Source: Streptomyces sp. P3
Lineage (GTDB): Bacteria; Actinomycetota; Actinomycetes; Streptomycetales; Streptomycetaceae
Reading direction: 5' to 3'
DNA: 64,000 bases
Assembly: GCA_016893485.2 (NCBI GenBank)
Contig: JAFEKX020000001.1
Span: 3,906,001 to 3,970,000, forward strand
This document shows positions 19,163 to 29,877 of this stretch, in pieces (positions within the stretch are counted from its first letter, which is position 1; each line of letters begins with the position of its first letter). Below the pieces are notes generated by a model. It was not told the origin of the DNA. It made no database searches and saw only the letters and a list, made by a program, of their open reading frames with translations. The translations under genes and the position numbers were made by a program.

Positions 19163-19731
19163 CTACCGCGCCCGGCCGGGAACCCCGTCCCTCTCAGGAC
19201 GCTCAAACCACCCGGGAACGTTCCCGTCCCCGATGATCGCGTCCACCGTCTCCCCACCGTCAGCGCGGAGTTGTCCAGCCACAGCCCGATCCGCGGCGTC
19301 CGCGTCCGCAGCCCGCGGTCCAGGTCCTCGACCGTCCACGCGCCGTAGCCGGTCTTCGCCCGGCCTGCCTCCCGTGCCGTCACGGTCGCCGGGTTCGGCG
19401 CGAGGACGATCACATGCAGGGGCCGGGTGCGGATCAGGTCGACGTACGCCGGCAACTCCTCGCCCAGCACCACGTCCTGGACGACGGCCGTGAACCCGGC
19501 CGCCGCGTAGGCGTCCGCCGTCGCCGCCGACAGCCGGTACCGCAGGCGGAGTTGGGACTCCCCGTCGCCGTCCGCACCGGGGACGTACTCCTCGCGGCCC
19601 GACACGATCATCCGTCGGAAGACGTCACCCCGGACGTGCGCGGCCCTGGGCAGTCGTTCCGCCAGTGCCTGGGCGACGGTCGACTTGCCCGCGGCCATCA
19701 CGCCGGTGATGAGGACGACCCCGTCGAGCAC
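19163..19731 (-). CDS. P-loop kinase / AAA-type NTPase (frame broken at end)
   Basis: Small nucleotide-binding protein of about 190 residues. Walker A is GVMAAGKST near residue 10, as in chloramphenicol phosphotransferase-like and gluconate-kinase-like proteins. Other segments are HVRGDVFRRMIVSGREEY and VVLGEELPAYVDLI. A base change in the G run near 19258 shifts the end; the restored C terminus is ETVDAIIGDGNVPGWFERP to the TAG at 19163. The phosphorylated substrate is unknown. It lies 17 bases from the end of the adjoining molybdenum hydroxylase operon. Confidence 0.72.
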
Positions 19732-19748
19732 CGTCTCGTACCTGCCGC

Positions 19749-22078
19749 TCAGTGGCCGTACTGGCCGTACTGGTCGGTCGTGGCCGTCACCACCGCCGCC
19801 TGCGGGCGGATCGGGAGGCGGTTGACGGGGCGGCCGGTCGCGGCGCGTACGGCGGAGGCGATCGCCGCCGGGGACGTGACCACCGGGACCGCGCTGACCG
19901 CCTTCGCCCCGAAGGGGGCGACCACGTCACGTTCCTCGACGAGTTTGACGATCCGGATGTCGGGGTGTCCAGCGCGGTGGGCAGGGCGTAGCCGGTGAGG
20001 TCGGGGTGGCGGATCAGCCCGCGCGCGGTGCGCAGGTTCTCCGTCAGCGCGATGCCGACGCCCTGGGTGACGCCGCCCTCGATACGGGCGACCAGCTGGG
20101 TCGGGTTCAGGATGCGGCCGACGTCCTGGGCCAGGGCCAGTTCGACGACCCGGACCGAGCCCAGTTCGATGTCGACGTCGACGACCGCGCGGATCGCGCA
20201 GAAGGCGAGCCCTACGAAGGCGTCGCCCTGGCCCGCCTCGTCCAGGGGCTCGGTCGGGTGCGGGCGGCACTGGGCGGTGGCCCACAGTTCCTTGCCGTCC
20301 ATGGCCTCCGTGACGGTCGTCGAGAGGACGCCGTCGTAGGAGGTGATCTTGCCGTCGGTGATCTGGAGCAGTTCGGTGGACATCCCGAACTTGTGCGCCA
20401 GGGGCTGGAGGAGCTGGGTACGGACCATTTTCGCGGCGCGTTCGACGGCGCCGCCTGATACCCAGGTATGACGTCCGCGGCAACCAGGGCCTGCGGGCGG
20501 CTGATCGGTGTCCACGGGGGCGACGTGCACCTCGTCGATGCCGAGGGTCTCCTGGACGATCTGCCGGGCCAGCGTGGTGAAGCCCTGGCCGGTCTCGACC
20601 GCCGCGCACAGCACGGTCGCGATGCCGTCGTGGACCTTCACGGTGGCCGTGGAGACCTCGTCCGCGCCCTCCGCGCCGAGCATGTGCACCATGCCGAGGC
20701 CGTAGCCGACGCCCCGACGTACGGCGCCCGGTTCGCCCGCGCCCTCGGGGCCGCCGGGCAGCAGCCACTCGTCCTCGGGGGTGTCCTTGGGGAGCTGCGG
20801 CAGCGGGAAGTCCCGTACGGCCTGGAGGAGTTCGGCGACCGGCGCGGGGCAGGTCACCGTCTGGCCGGTCGGCAGGACGTCCCCGGTGGCCATGGCGTTG
20901 CGCAGGCGCAGTTCGGCCGGGTCCATGGCGAGCTTCTTGGCGAGCTTGTCCATCTGCGCCTCGTAGGCGGCGCAGACCTGCATGGCGCCCTCGCCCCGGA
21001 CGTGTCCCGAGGGCGGGTTGTTGGTGCGCACGGCCCAGCCCTCGATGAAGGCGTTCGGGACGACGTAGGGGCCGCAGGCGAAGGAGACGGCGGCGGCCAG
21101 GGCCTCCGAGGAGGTGTCGGCGTAGGCGCCCGCGTCGAGCAGTACCTGGGCCTCGACCTTGACCAGCCTGCCGTCCTCGTCCGCGTGGTGGCGGTAGCGC
21201 AGGAGCGTGGGGTGGCGGTGGGTGTGGCCGAGGAAGGACTCCTCGCGCGTGGCGGTGAGTTTGACCGGGCAGCCGGTCTTCAACGCGAGCAGTCCGAGCG
21301 GGAGTTGGAAGCCCTGGTCCTCGCGGTCGGCGGTGGCCCCGGGGACGCCGGTGACGACGACCTTCACGCGGTCGGGCTCCAGGCCGTAGCAGGCGGCGGC
21401 GGTGTCGCGGTCGGTGTGCGGGTCCGTGGAGGCGATGTACAGCTCGACGCCGCCGTCCGGGCGGGGCACGGCGAGGCCGGCCTCGGCGCCGATGGGGGCG
21501 GGGTCCTGGCGGCCGATGCGGTACAGGCCCTCGACGACGATCTCGCCGGCCGCGTCCGGGTCGCCGTGGCGCAGCGGGATGTGCCGGATCAGGTTGCCGT
21601 CGGGGTGCAGCGGTTCGGCCTCGAAGGCCTGCTCGGGGTCGGTCACCGGGTCGAGTACCTCGTACTCGACCATGATGGCCGCGGCGGCCATCCGAGCGGT
21701 GTCGGGGTGGTCGGCGGCGACCGCGGCGATGGGCTCCCCGTGGTGGCGCACGACGTCGGAGGCGAACACCGGGCGGTCGGCGGTGCCCCGGCCGTAGCGG
21801 TCGCGGCCCGGGACGTCCTCGTGGGTGATGACGGCCCGTACGCCGGGCATGTCCCGCGCGTGGGAGGTGTCGACGGACACGATGCGCGCGTGCGGGTGCG
21901 GCGAGCGCAGGACGGCCGCCCAGAGGAGGCCCTCGGCCCACAGGTCGGCCGCGTACGGGAAGGTGCCCTCGGTCTTGGCACGGGCGTCGGCGGCCGGGAG
22001 CGAGGCGCCCAGGCCGTGGCCCGGCAGCTCCGGGGCGGGCGCGGCCTCCGTGGTCGCGATGGCGGCTTCGTTGCTCAC
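19749..22078 (-). CDS. Xanthine dehydrogenase-family molybdenum-binding subunit (frame broken at end)
   Basis: Large catalytic subunit of about 776 residues that binds the molybdopterin cofactor. Conserved regions include GEPIAAVAADHPDTA, the segment ALKTGCPVKLTATREESFLGH, NNPPSGHVRGEGAMQVCAAYE, and the late GQGFTTLARQIVQETLG. A conserved active-site Glu is expected near QDVGRILNPTQLVARIEGG. One base is missing near 19965, and the natural end (VAPFGAKAVSAVPVVTSPAA) continues to the stop at 19749. The start at 22078 overlaps the FeS subunit stop (ATGA). Purine oxidation is likely, but other N-heterocycles or CO cannot be excluded. Confidence 0.87.
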
Positions 22079-23715
22079 GCCTGGCCTCCGTCCTGGCCGT
22101 ACACCTGGTCCTGCGTGCGCGGGGACTCGAACGCCGACTGGTGGACGCCACCGCCCCCGGGACCCGCCTGGTGGGGAATACGCGCCTCGTCGCCGTCCGA
22201 CTCAGGTTCGGCGGCGGCGGCGTGCGCCTCACGTTCGGCGACGACTTCCTGTACGGCGTCCAGGACGCCCCGGTAGCCGGAGCAGCGGCACAGGTTGCCG
22301 CACAGGGCCTGGCGGGCCTCCAGTTCGGTGGGCGCGGGGTTGCCCTCCAGGAGGTCGTGCACGGTCATCGCCATGCCGGGCACGCAGAAGCCGCACTGCA
22401 CGGCACCGCACTTGGCGAGCGCCCGCTGCACGTCGGAGGGCTGTCCCTCGACGGCGAGTCCTCGACCGTGCGGACCTCGGAGCCCGCGGCGGTCACCGCG
22501 GGCACCAGGCAGGAGGCGACGAGGCGTCCGTCGACCTGGACGTTGCAGGCCCCGCACTCGCCCTGTGAGCAGCCGTCCTTGGCACCGGCGAGGCCGAGGC
22601 GCTCGCGCAGCACGTAGAGCAGCGACTCGCCGATCCAGGCGTCGGTGACGGGCCGGTCGGCGCCGTTGACGCGCAACACGTAGGAGGCGAGCGGGTGTTC
22701 CTCGCCGGGGATCTTCGGGGCGGTTTCGGCGGCCTCGTCCGGCGCGTCGGGCTCGACGGCCGTCACGGGCGTCTCAGCGGCCTCCGGGGCGTCGTCGGCA
22801 CCCTCGGCCACCTCGGCCGCCGCGGAGGTCTCAGCGGGCCCCTCAGCGGCTTCCTCGGCCCCTTCGGCGTCGTCGCCCGCCGGGTCGGCCTCATGGGCCG
22901 ACTGGGCGTCCGCTGCGGTGAGTTCGGCCGCGGTGTCGTCGTGGCGGTCGGCGCGCGCGTCGCCGTAGGGCTCGGCGGTGGCGTCGGTCCGGGTGTGCGC
23001 GTACGGGTCGCCGGGTTCGGCGTACGGCTGCCGGGCCGCCTCGGCGGGCGGGCGGGTGGCGGCCTGCGCGGACACCTCGCCGGCCGCGTGTGTGCCGGAC
23101 CGGTCGGCCGGGTGCTCCAGGCCGCGTCCGTCGGTGTGCTCGCCCGGGCGCTCGACGACTCCGGTGTCGGAGGCCTGCTGCGCCCAGTTCTGGCCCGCGC
23201 CGTCCGTCGCCCAGGGCGCGGGCGCGCCGCCGGGGAGGGTGGCGGGCGGGGTGCCGCCCCACTGCTCGACCAGGGCCGACGTGGTGAACTCGCCCGACTC
23301 GTCCGGGAGATCGCCGCCGGCCACCGGGATCGACCACTCGCCGGTCACGTCGCGGCCGGGAGCGGCGCCCGCGTCCGGCGCGTTGGTGTCCTGGAAGGTC
23401 CACTGGCCGGTGGCGCCGGGACGGTACGAGAACTGGTCCCCGCCGGCCGTGCCCTGGTGCGGTACGGCGTTGGGGTCGGGCCACTGGACGCCCTCGCCGG
23501 GCACCGCCCAGGACCCGGTCGACGACGGGTCGGCGTCCGGGGCGGCCTCTATGGGCGGCGGCACATAGCCGTGGCCCGGGGCGGCCAGGAGGGCGTCGAT
23601 GCCGCCTTCGGGAGTTTCACGAAGGCCGTGGCGCCGTCGTCGTAGTCGCCCTGGGGCAGCGGGTCCCAGCGTCCGCCGCCCTGAGGGGTGCCCTCTCCGT
23701 GCTGGTCGTCGGTCA
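22075..23715 (-). CDS. 2Fe-2S subunit of molybdenum hydroxylase with long N-terminal extension (frame broken)
   Basis: Electron-transfer subunit. The last 190 residues hold the canonical domain pair: the plant-ferredoxin cluster GCSQGECGACNVQVDG and the all-helical cluster CGAVQCGFCVPGMAM with CGNLCRCSGYRGVLDA. About 310-330 residues precede it, rich in Ala, Asp, Glu, Pro and Gly (for example EEAAEGPAETSAAAEVAEG), with no recognisable fold; normal CoxS/XdhC-type subunits have only about 160 residues. The start is the GTG at 23715 (VTDDQHGEGTPQGGGRWDP), overlapping the FAD-subunit stop. Frame breaks occur near 23613 and near 22455. Confidence 0.82.
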
Positions 23716-24607
23716 CGACAGCGCCCTCCCGAGTGCTCGTCGGGCCAGTGCGGCGACGGTGCGCCGCAGGTGCAGTACGGCGGGCGGCAGTTGTTCCACG
23801 GAGCCGTCCTCGGCCGGTACCGGGTCGGGGATGCAGGCCGCGGCGACGTACTCCCCGAAGGCGCTCAGCGCTTCGGGGACGATCGTGCGGCTGTTGTCCC
23901 AGTCGATCAGCCGGGCCACCCACTGCTCGGCGTCCAGCGGTCTGAGCGGCATCGGCGCTATGGCTCCGACGGCGCACCTGACCCCGCGCCTGGCGGGGTC
24001 GAGGACGACCGCGACGGACGCGACCGAGCGCCCGGGGCCTGTCCTGCCGGTGGCCTTCAGGAAGACCTGCGGGGCGTGCAGCAGGGGCACGCGCACGAAG
24101 CCGATGAGTTCGCCGCCGCGGAGCATCTCCACACCGGCCAGCAGGTGCGACACCGGGATCTCCCGGCGCGCTCCGCCCTGGCCCGCGATGATCAGCGTCG
24201 CCTCCAGGGCGGCCAGTACGGGCAGCGCGTCCCCGGTGGGCGCGGCCGAGGCGATGTTGCCGCCCAGGGTGCCCGCGTTGCGGATCTGGGGCGGTCCGCG
24301 CGGCGCGTGCGGAGGCGGCGAGCGCCGGGATGAGCGCGGCGAAGTCGGGGCGGGCCCATGCGGGCGTGCGTGAGGCCCGCGCCGAGCAGCGCGTGCCCGT
24401 CCTGGTACTGCCAGCCCCGGATCTCGCTGATCCGGCCGAGACCGACCAGCGCGCTGGGCCTGAGCTGGCCCGAGTTGACGGCCGCCATGAGGTCGGTGCC
24501 GCCGGCCACGGAACGGCCGTGGGCAGGGCGGTGAGCGCCGCCACGGCCTCGTCCAGCGTCGTGGGCAGCGTGACGGCCTGCCCCGCCTGCGGTGCGTGCG
24601 TGGTCAA
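23713..24607 (-). CDS. FAD-binding subunit of molybdenum hydroxylase (frame broken)
   Basis: Medium subunit of about 298 residues carrying FAD between the FeS and external acceptors. Restored sequence shows the flavin motifs AVPVAGGTDLMAAVNSG and GPPQIRNAGTLGGNIASAAP, then the C-terminal CO-dehydrogenase-flavoprotein domain (GRSVASVAVVLDPARRGVRC). Frames shift near 24515, 24360, 24300 and nearby. The likely start is a TTG at 24607 (TTHAPQAGQAVTLPTTLDEA) with a GGAAGGGG ribosome site; an earlier start is possible. Gene order FAD-FeS-Mo with overlapping stops indicates one transcript. Confidence 0.83.
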
Positions 24608-24861
24608 ACCGGCTGCCCCTTCCCGCTGCCCCACCTGGTCCCGCCTGTTGCTGCCGTACGGTACGTGCTGACAGGGCGGACGTGGCAACTCTGGCACATC
24701 TTCGCAAGACCCGAACGCGGGGGTCCGCTAGGAGGCATTCGCCCGTCTCATCAGGGAGATGGTCCGTTTTCGTACGGCATCGCCGGTACGCGCGAATTGC
24801 CTCTCATCGGTGACTCTCGGGGCCTTTTTCCCTTCCGTGCTCCAGGCGTTCTCCAGGGTTC

Positions 24862-26489
24862 CTAGGCGTTCGGGGGCGGGCCGTCCTTGGGGCGTCCGAG
24901 GACTCCGGGGCGGCGCTGCCACGGCAGGGGTCCGGTGGGCGGACGGTAGGCGACCCCAGGGCGTCGAGTCGCGGGTAGTGGGCGGCCATCCGGCGCTCGA
25001 AGTCGGCGAAGTCCCGTTCCGCGGGCGCCGGAAGGGCACTCCAGGCGACCTCGGCGAAGGCCGCGAGCCGGGGAAAGTCTGATAGTCCACGCGTGCGTGA
25101 TCCTCCATCACCTCGGTCCACACGTTGGCCTGCGCGCCCAGCACATGACCGGCCTCGGCCCCGGTGAGCTGCTCGGGAACCGGCTCGAAGCGATAGACGT
25201 CCTCCAGGGTGCGCACATGGGCGATCGGCACCGGCTCGTCCTCTCCGGGGCCTGCCGCCAGTCCAAGTACACGTGCTGCTCAGGGCACATGACGACGTCG
25301 TGGCCCGCGCGGGCCGCGGTGACCCCGCCCTCGTAGCCGCGCCACGACGACACGACGGCGCCGTCCGCGAGCCCGCCCTCCAGGATCTCGTCCCAGCCGA
25401 CGAGCCTTCTCCCGCGCGCGGAGAGCCACTTGTCGAAGTGTCCGATGAACCACGACTGCAACTCGTCCTCGTCCGCGAGACCGAGTTCCGCGATGCGCGC
25501 CTGCGCGGTCGCCGACTGCTTCCACTGGTCCTTGAGGCATTCGTCGCCGCCGACGTGAATGAACTCCCCGGGAACAGCTCCAGGAGTTCCTCGAACACCC
25601 CCTCGTAGAACCGCAGGGTGTTGTCAGTGGGGGCCAGTACGTTGGGGTTGATCCCCAGGTGTCCCAGACGGAGAGGGAGTTGGTGTCGATGACGTCGGTG
25701 TTGCCGAGTTCCGGATACGCGGCGATGGCGGCCTGCGAGTGTCCCGGTACGTCGATTTCCGGGACCACGGTGATATGCCGCTCGGCGGCGTAGGCGACGA
25801 TCTCGCGGATGTCGTCCTGGGTGTAGTAGCCGCCGTGCGGCTTGTCGTCCCAGAGCGGTGAGGCACGGTGGCCGAATTTCGTGCGCGCCCGCCAGGACCC
25901 GATCTCGGTCAGCTTCGGGTACCGCTCGATCTGTACGCGCCAGCCCTGGTCGTCCGTCAAGTGGAAGTGGAAGACGTTGAGTTTGTGCGCCGCCATCAGA
26001 TCCAGGTAGCGCAGGACGCCTTCCTTGGGCATGAAGTGCCGGGCCACGTCGAGCATGAGGCCGCGCCAGGGGAAACGGGGGGGCGTCGTCGATGGCCTGG
26101 CTCGGCACGCCGTAGGTCATGCCGGGGCGGACGGGAGCGCGCCGGAAGGCGGCGGGGCCGAGGAGTTGACGCAGTGTCTGGGCGCCCCAGAACACGCCGG
26201 CCGGGCCGCCGCCCGTGATCACGACACCCCAGGTCGCGGTCACCTCAAGGCGGTACGCCTCCGCCGGCAGGGTGCCGTCGAGGCGCAGCGCGACCGTGTT
26301 GCGGGCGCCCTCCTCGCCGGGTGGCAGCGGCAGTCCGAGGGCCGCCCCGAGCGTGGACCGCAGCCAGCGCTGGGTGCCCTCGGTGCCGGGCTCGCCCCAC
26401 AGCGCGGTGTCCGCCTCGACGGCGAAACCGCACCGGGTGGGGCCCTCGACGGCCGTCGGCGCCGGAATCAGTTCCGTCTCTGAAGTCAC
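24862..26489 (-). CDS. Beta-N-acetylhexosaminidase, GH20 (frame broken)
   Basis: Releases terminal GlcNAc or GalNAc from chito-oligosaccharides. The catalytic Asp-Glu pair is seen in HVGGDECLKDQW. Other GH20 landmarks are KLNVFHFHLTDDQGWRVQIE, VPEIDVPGHSQAAIAAYPE and GHVLGAQANVWTEVMEDH. The protein is about 540 residues after joining pieces; breaks lie near 26083, 25663, 25565, 25230, 25077 and 24945. No signal peptide is seen, so it probably acts in the cytoplasm on imported oligosaccharides. The GTG start lies one base after the permease stop, making it the last gene of the importer operon. Confidence 0.88.
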
Positions 26490-26490
26490 G

Positions 26491-27352
26491 TCAGTCCTTA
26501 ACCGCTCCGCCCAGCCCCGAGACCAGACGTCGCTGTACGAGTACGAAGAACACCAGCACCGGAATCGTCATCACCGTGGAGGCTGCCATGACGCCTCCCC
26601 AGTCCGGGTCGTCCGGCTTGTAGAAGACAAGGAGGGCCATCGGCAGGGTCGACTGGGACGTGTCGCTGATGATGAAGGACTTGGCGAACAGGAAGTCGTT
26701 CCAGGCCGAGATGAACGAAAACACGCTCGTGGCCACCAGCCCCGGGAAGACGAGCGGGAAAAGGATCTGCCACAGGAATCGCGTCCGGCTCGCCCCGTCG
26801 ATGTACGCGGCCTCCTCCAGCGCGTCCGGGACCGCTTTGACGAACCCCGCAGCATCCAGATCGCGAACGGCAGCGAGAACGCGATCTGAGGCAGGATCAG
26901 CGACCCCAGCGTGTTCAGCAGCCCGAGTCCCCGCATGGTGAAGAACAGGGGGATCGTCAGCGCTTCCACGGGCACCATCTGGGCCACCAGGAACATGATC
27001 AGGAGGGTGGTCCTGAAGCGGAACCGGAATCGCGTCACGGCCGTCGCCGCGAGAAAGGCGATCAGCGCCGAGACGATGACCACCGAGCACGCCACGACAA
27101 GGCTGTTGACGAAGTAGCGGCCGAATTCCTGCTGCCCGAACACCCGCCGGAACGAGTCCAGAGAGGGCGCCAGCGTCCACGGCCGGGGCTCGCTCGACTC
27201 GATCTCCCCGGCCGGTTTGAAGGCGCTGAGCACCATCCAGTAGAGGGGAAGGCGACGACGACCGCGATCAGCAGCGCCGAGGCCTCGGCGGCGAGCCGCC
27301 AGGGACGCCGGGGTCGTCGTACCAAGCCGCCAAGACCGCGAAGCAGAGTCAC
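26491..27352 (-). CDS. Sugar ABC permease 2, MalG type (frame broken)
   Basis: Inner-membrane permease of about 287 residues. It has six membrane segments and the ATPase-contact loop EEAAYIDGASRTRFLWQILF. The GTG at 27352 (VTLLRGLGGLVRRPRR) overlaps the stop of the first permease (GTGA). Bases are missing near 27240 (FPLYWMVLSAF) and near 26845 (WMLRGFVKAVPDA). With the other permease it forms a CUT1-class importer lacking its own ATPase, as usual in Streptomyces, where a shared MsiK-type ATPase serves many importers. Confidence 0.88.
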
Positions 27353-28305
27353 AGCTCCTCCCCCTGCCTGCGCAGCAGGCGCAGATAGACCAGCGTGACG
27401 GCGAGCAGCATCAGCAGCATGACGACGCCGATCGCCGAGCCGAGGCTGTACTTCGAGGACGCGAACGCCTGTTGGTAGGCGTACACGTTCAGCACGAGGT
27501 TCTGGCCCGCGATGCCGCCGCCGTTGGTCATGACGTAGATCTGGGTGAAGACCTTGAAGTCCCAGATGACGGACTGGATGGTGACGACGGTCAGGATCGG
27601 CCGCAGCATCGGCGTCAGGATCGACCGCCAGATCCGCCACTGCGAGGCCCCGTCCAGAGCGGCGGCCTCCAGCACCTCGGAGGGCACGGCACGGATCCCG
27701 GCGTAGACCGTCACCATCACGAACGGGAAGGAGCACCACACCACTTCGAGCAGCACGAGGAAGAACGCGCTCAACCGTCCGTACGTCCACGAGTGGTCCC
27801 CGAGCCCCAGAATCCGGTTCACCGGCCCGAAGTCCGGGTCGAACAACAGCAGCCAGACCGTCGACCCGGTGACGGCAGGCGTAGCCCACGCGCCGAGCGC
27901 GGCGAGCATCAACACGAGCCGCGGCAACGCCCGCACCCGCGTGAGCAACACGGCAAGCGCACACCCGACGGCGAGCGTCGACACCACACACGCCCCCGCG
28001 AACAACACGGTGGCCACCAGCACTTGCCAGAACTGACTGTCCGAGAAGAGCGCGGAGTAGTTCCCGAACCCCTCAAAGGTCGTCGGCTCCCCACCACTGA
28101 CCTGGGCCTGCGTGTACTGGAAGAACGAGATCAACCCGAGCTGATAGATGGGGTAGACGAGCAACCCACCAAGGACGACAAGGGCCGGGGCAAGGTACAA
28201 CCAGGGCGTACTGGAATGCCCTTGGGGGCGCGAGGAACTGCGCGACAAGCCAGGACGAACCCGCACCCGCGAACGCTCCACAACAACCGAGCTATTGGGC
28301 GCCAC
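27349..28305 (-). CDS. Sugar ABC permease 1, MalF type
   Basis: Intact permease of about 318 residues. It has six membrane segments and the loop SEVLEAAALDGASQWRIWRS, which contacts the ATPase. The GTG start is four bases after the binding-protein stop. The first 30 residues are Arg/Ser-rich and poorly conserved in type because a dispersed 28-base Streptomyces repeat (28224-28251) lies within this coding stretch; the conserved part starts at about PWLYLAPALVVLGGLL. A later start downstream of the repeat remains possible. Confidence 0.87.
   Translation of the reverse strand: MAPNSSVVVERSRVRVRPGLSRSSSRPQGHSSTPWLYLAPALVVLGGLLVYPIYQLGLISFFQYTQAQVSGGEPTTFEGFGNYSALFSDSQFWQVLVATVLFAGACVVSTLAVGCALAVLLTRVRALPRLVLMLAALGAWATPAVTGSTVWLLLFDPDFGPVNRILGLGDHSWTYGRLSAFFLVLLEVVWCSFPFVMVTVYAGIRAVPSEVLEAAALDGASQWRIWRSILTPMLRPILTVVTIQSVIWDFKVFTQIYVMTNGGGIAGQNLVLNVYAYQQAFASSKYSLGSAIGVVMLLMLLAVTLVYLRLLRRQGEEL
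28224..28251 (-). repeat. Dispersed short repeat, copy 1 (inside permease 5' coding end)
   Basis: Variant of the element GGGGCGCGGGGAACTGCGCG followed by ACCAGCC that recurs at 32466 and 51549. Two substitutions relative to those copies (GCGAGGAAC, GACAAGCC). It is normally intergenic in Streptomyces; here it lies within the open frame of the permease. Confidence 0.75.
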
Positions 28306-28308
28306 CGG

Positions 28309-29602
28309 TCAACCCGCGGAGCTGAAGGCCGCGTTCATCTTCTTCGCCGCGTCCTTGGAAGCCGCGGCGACGTCCTTCTTGCCGCTGATGACTTCCTGCA
28401 GCATCGTCGGCAACACCAACGAAGAGTCGATCTCCGACCACCCCGGCGACGCAGGCACGAACTTCGTCCCCGCGGCCAACGTCTGGACGAACGGCTTCTC
28501 GAACGGCACCTTCGCCGCAGCCGCGTCCCGGACGTCGGTGAACGTGGGCAGGAACCCCATCGCGTCGAACATCGAGGCCTGCGTCTTCTTCGAGGTGAGC
28601 TGCTCCATCAGATCCACCGCGAGCGTGCGGTGCGAAGTGCTCTTCAGGACACCGATGTTGTTGCCCCGGCGAAGGCGGGAGCGACCGACCCGGCCGCGAC
28701 CCCGGGCAGCGGGACGACCGCGTACCTGCCCTTGACCTTGCCCGCCTCGACAGCGGTGTGGCTGAAGTCGCCCCCGATGGCCATCCCGGCCTTGCCCGCC
28801 GCGAACGCGGTGATCGTGTCGTTGCCGCCCATCACCGCGCACTTGGCGGCGGGACAGTTGTCGCTGGTGAACAGCGAGGTGTACGCCTTGATGCCCTTCT
28901 GGGCGGCGGCGCTGTCGATGGCGGAGGTGTACGTACCGCCGTCGGCCGTGGCGAGTTCGCCGCCGTTGGCCCAGACGAAGGGCATCGCGCCGTAGGTGTA
29001 CGCGCCGCCGACGACAAGGCCGTAGAGGTCGGACTCGGCCTTGTGGATCTTCCGGGCGGTGGACGCCAACTCGGCCATGGTCTTGGGGGTTGGAGGCCCA
29101 GGTCCTTGAAGACGTCGGTGCGGTAGTACAGGGCGCGGACGCCGACGTAGAACGGGGAACCGTACGTCTTGCCGCCGACCGTGACGGACTGCTTCGCGGT
29201 CGGGTCGGTGTCCTTCGCCTCGCTCCAGGCGCCGAACTCCTTGGTGACGTCGAGGAGTCCGCCGTCCTTCACATAGCCGGCGGTGTCGGTGTTGCCGTAC
29301 TCCATGACGTCGGGCGCGGACTTCGGGTCGTTGAAGGCGGCCTTGACGCGCTGGGCGCGGGTGTCGATCGGGATGTACTCGACGTCGACCCTGGTGCCCT
29401 TGTGGGCCTTCTCGAAGTCGGCGACCACGGAGTCGACGACCTTGGCCTTCGGGTCGTTGCCGACCTCCTGGAAGAGCCACACCCGCAGGGTGCCGCTCTG
29501 GTCGTCCTTCTCCGAGGACGAGTTGTCCGAGGTCTGGGGCGCGCAGCCGGCGACGACCACGGCAGCCGCTACGAGGACGGCGCATCTGGGGGCGAGCTTC
29601 AT
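28309..29602 (-). CDS. Sugar-binding lipoprotein of ABC importer (frame broken)
   Basis: Extracellular solute-binding protein of about 430 residues. The lipoprotein signal is MKLAPRCAVLVAAAVVVAGC (lipobox VAGC). Family features include TLRVWLFQEVGNDPKAKVV, SAPDVMEYGNTDTAGYVKDG, YYRTDVFKDLGLQPPKT and GMAIGGDFSHTAVEAG. Breaks lie near 29092 and near 28667. A strong ribosome site GGAGGA precedes the ATG at 29602. Linked to two permeases and a GH20 enzyme, it most likely binds N-acetylglucosamine oligomers or related glycans; this corresponds to SCO2943-2946 in remembered S. coelicolor order. Confidence 0.88.
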
Positions 29603-29624
29603 GGAGCGTTCCTCCGTGCGTGCG

Positions 29625-29639
29625 TTGCAACATATGCAA
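29625..29639 (-). promoter_or_regulatory. Putative operator before the sugar importer/GH20 operon
   Basis: A perfect inverted repeat TTGCA-ACATA-TGCAA lies 23 bases before the binding-protein start. On the minus strand it overlaps a plausible -10 (GCATAT) with an upstream TTGTGC as -35. No regulator gene is adjacent, so the binding protein is unknown; GntR, ROK and LacI regulators are candidates. Confidence 0.5.
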
Positions 29640-29747
29640 TGGGTGTTTCGCTCTGCACAACACCACGGAGATTAGGGAGTAGATGAACGCGGCCACAAGA
29701 GGTCTCAACCACTTCGTGACACGCGAAAGGCCGCCGAAACACGCAAA

Positions 29748-29784
29748 AGGCCCCGGGGCACGCCGAAGCGCACCCCGAGGGCCT
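29748..29784 (-). terminator. Intrinsic terminator after DUF3039 gene
   Basis: Stem AGGCCC-CGGGG pairs with CCCCG-A-GGGCCT (one bulged base). On the minus strand it is followed by TTTTGC. It sits about 95 bases past the DUF3039 stop. Confidence 0.65.
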
Positions 29785-29877
29785 CAGAAACCGAGAGCCT
29801 CGGAACCGACCGAAGTCAGACCGTTCGAGGGCAGACGGGCCGGAGTCGGACCAACCGAAGTCGGACCGGCCGAACGG

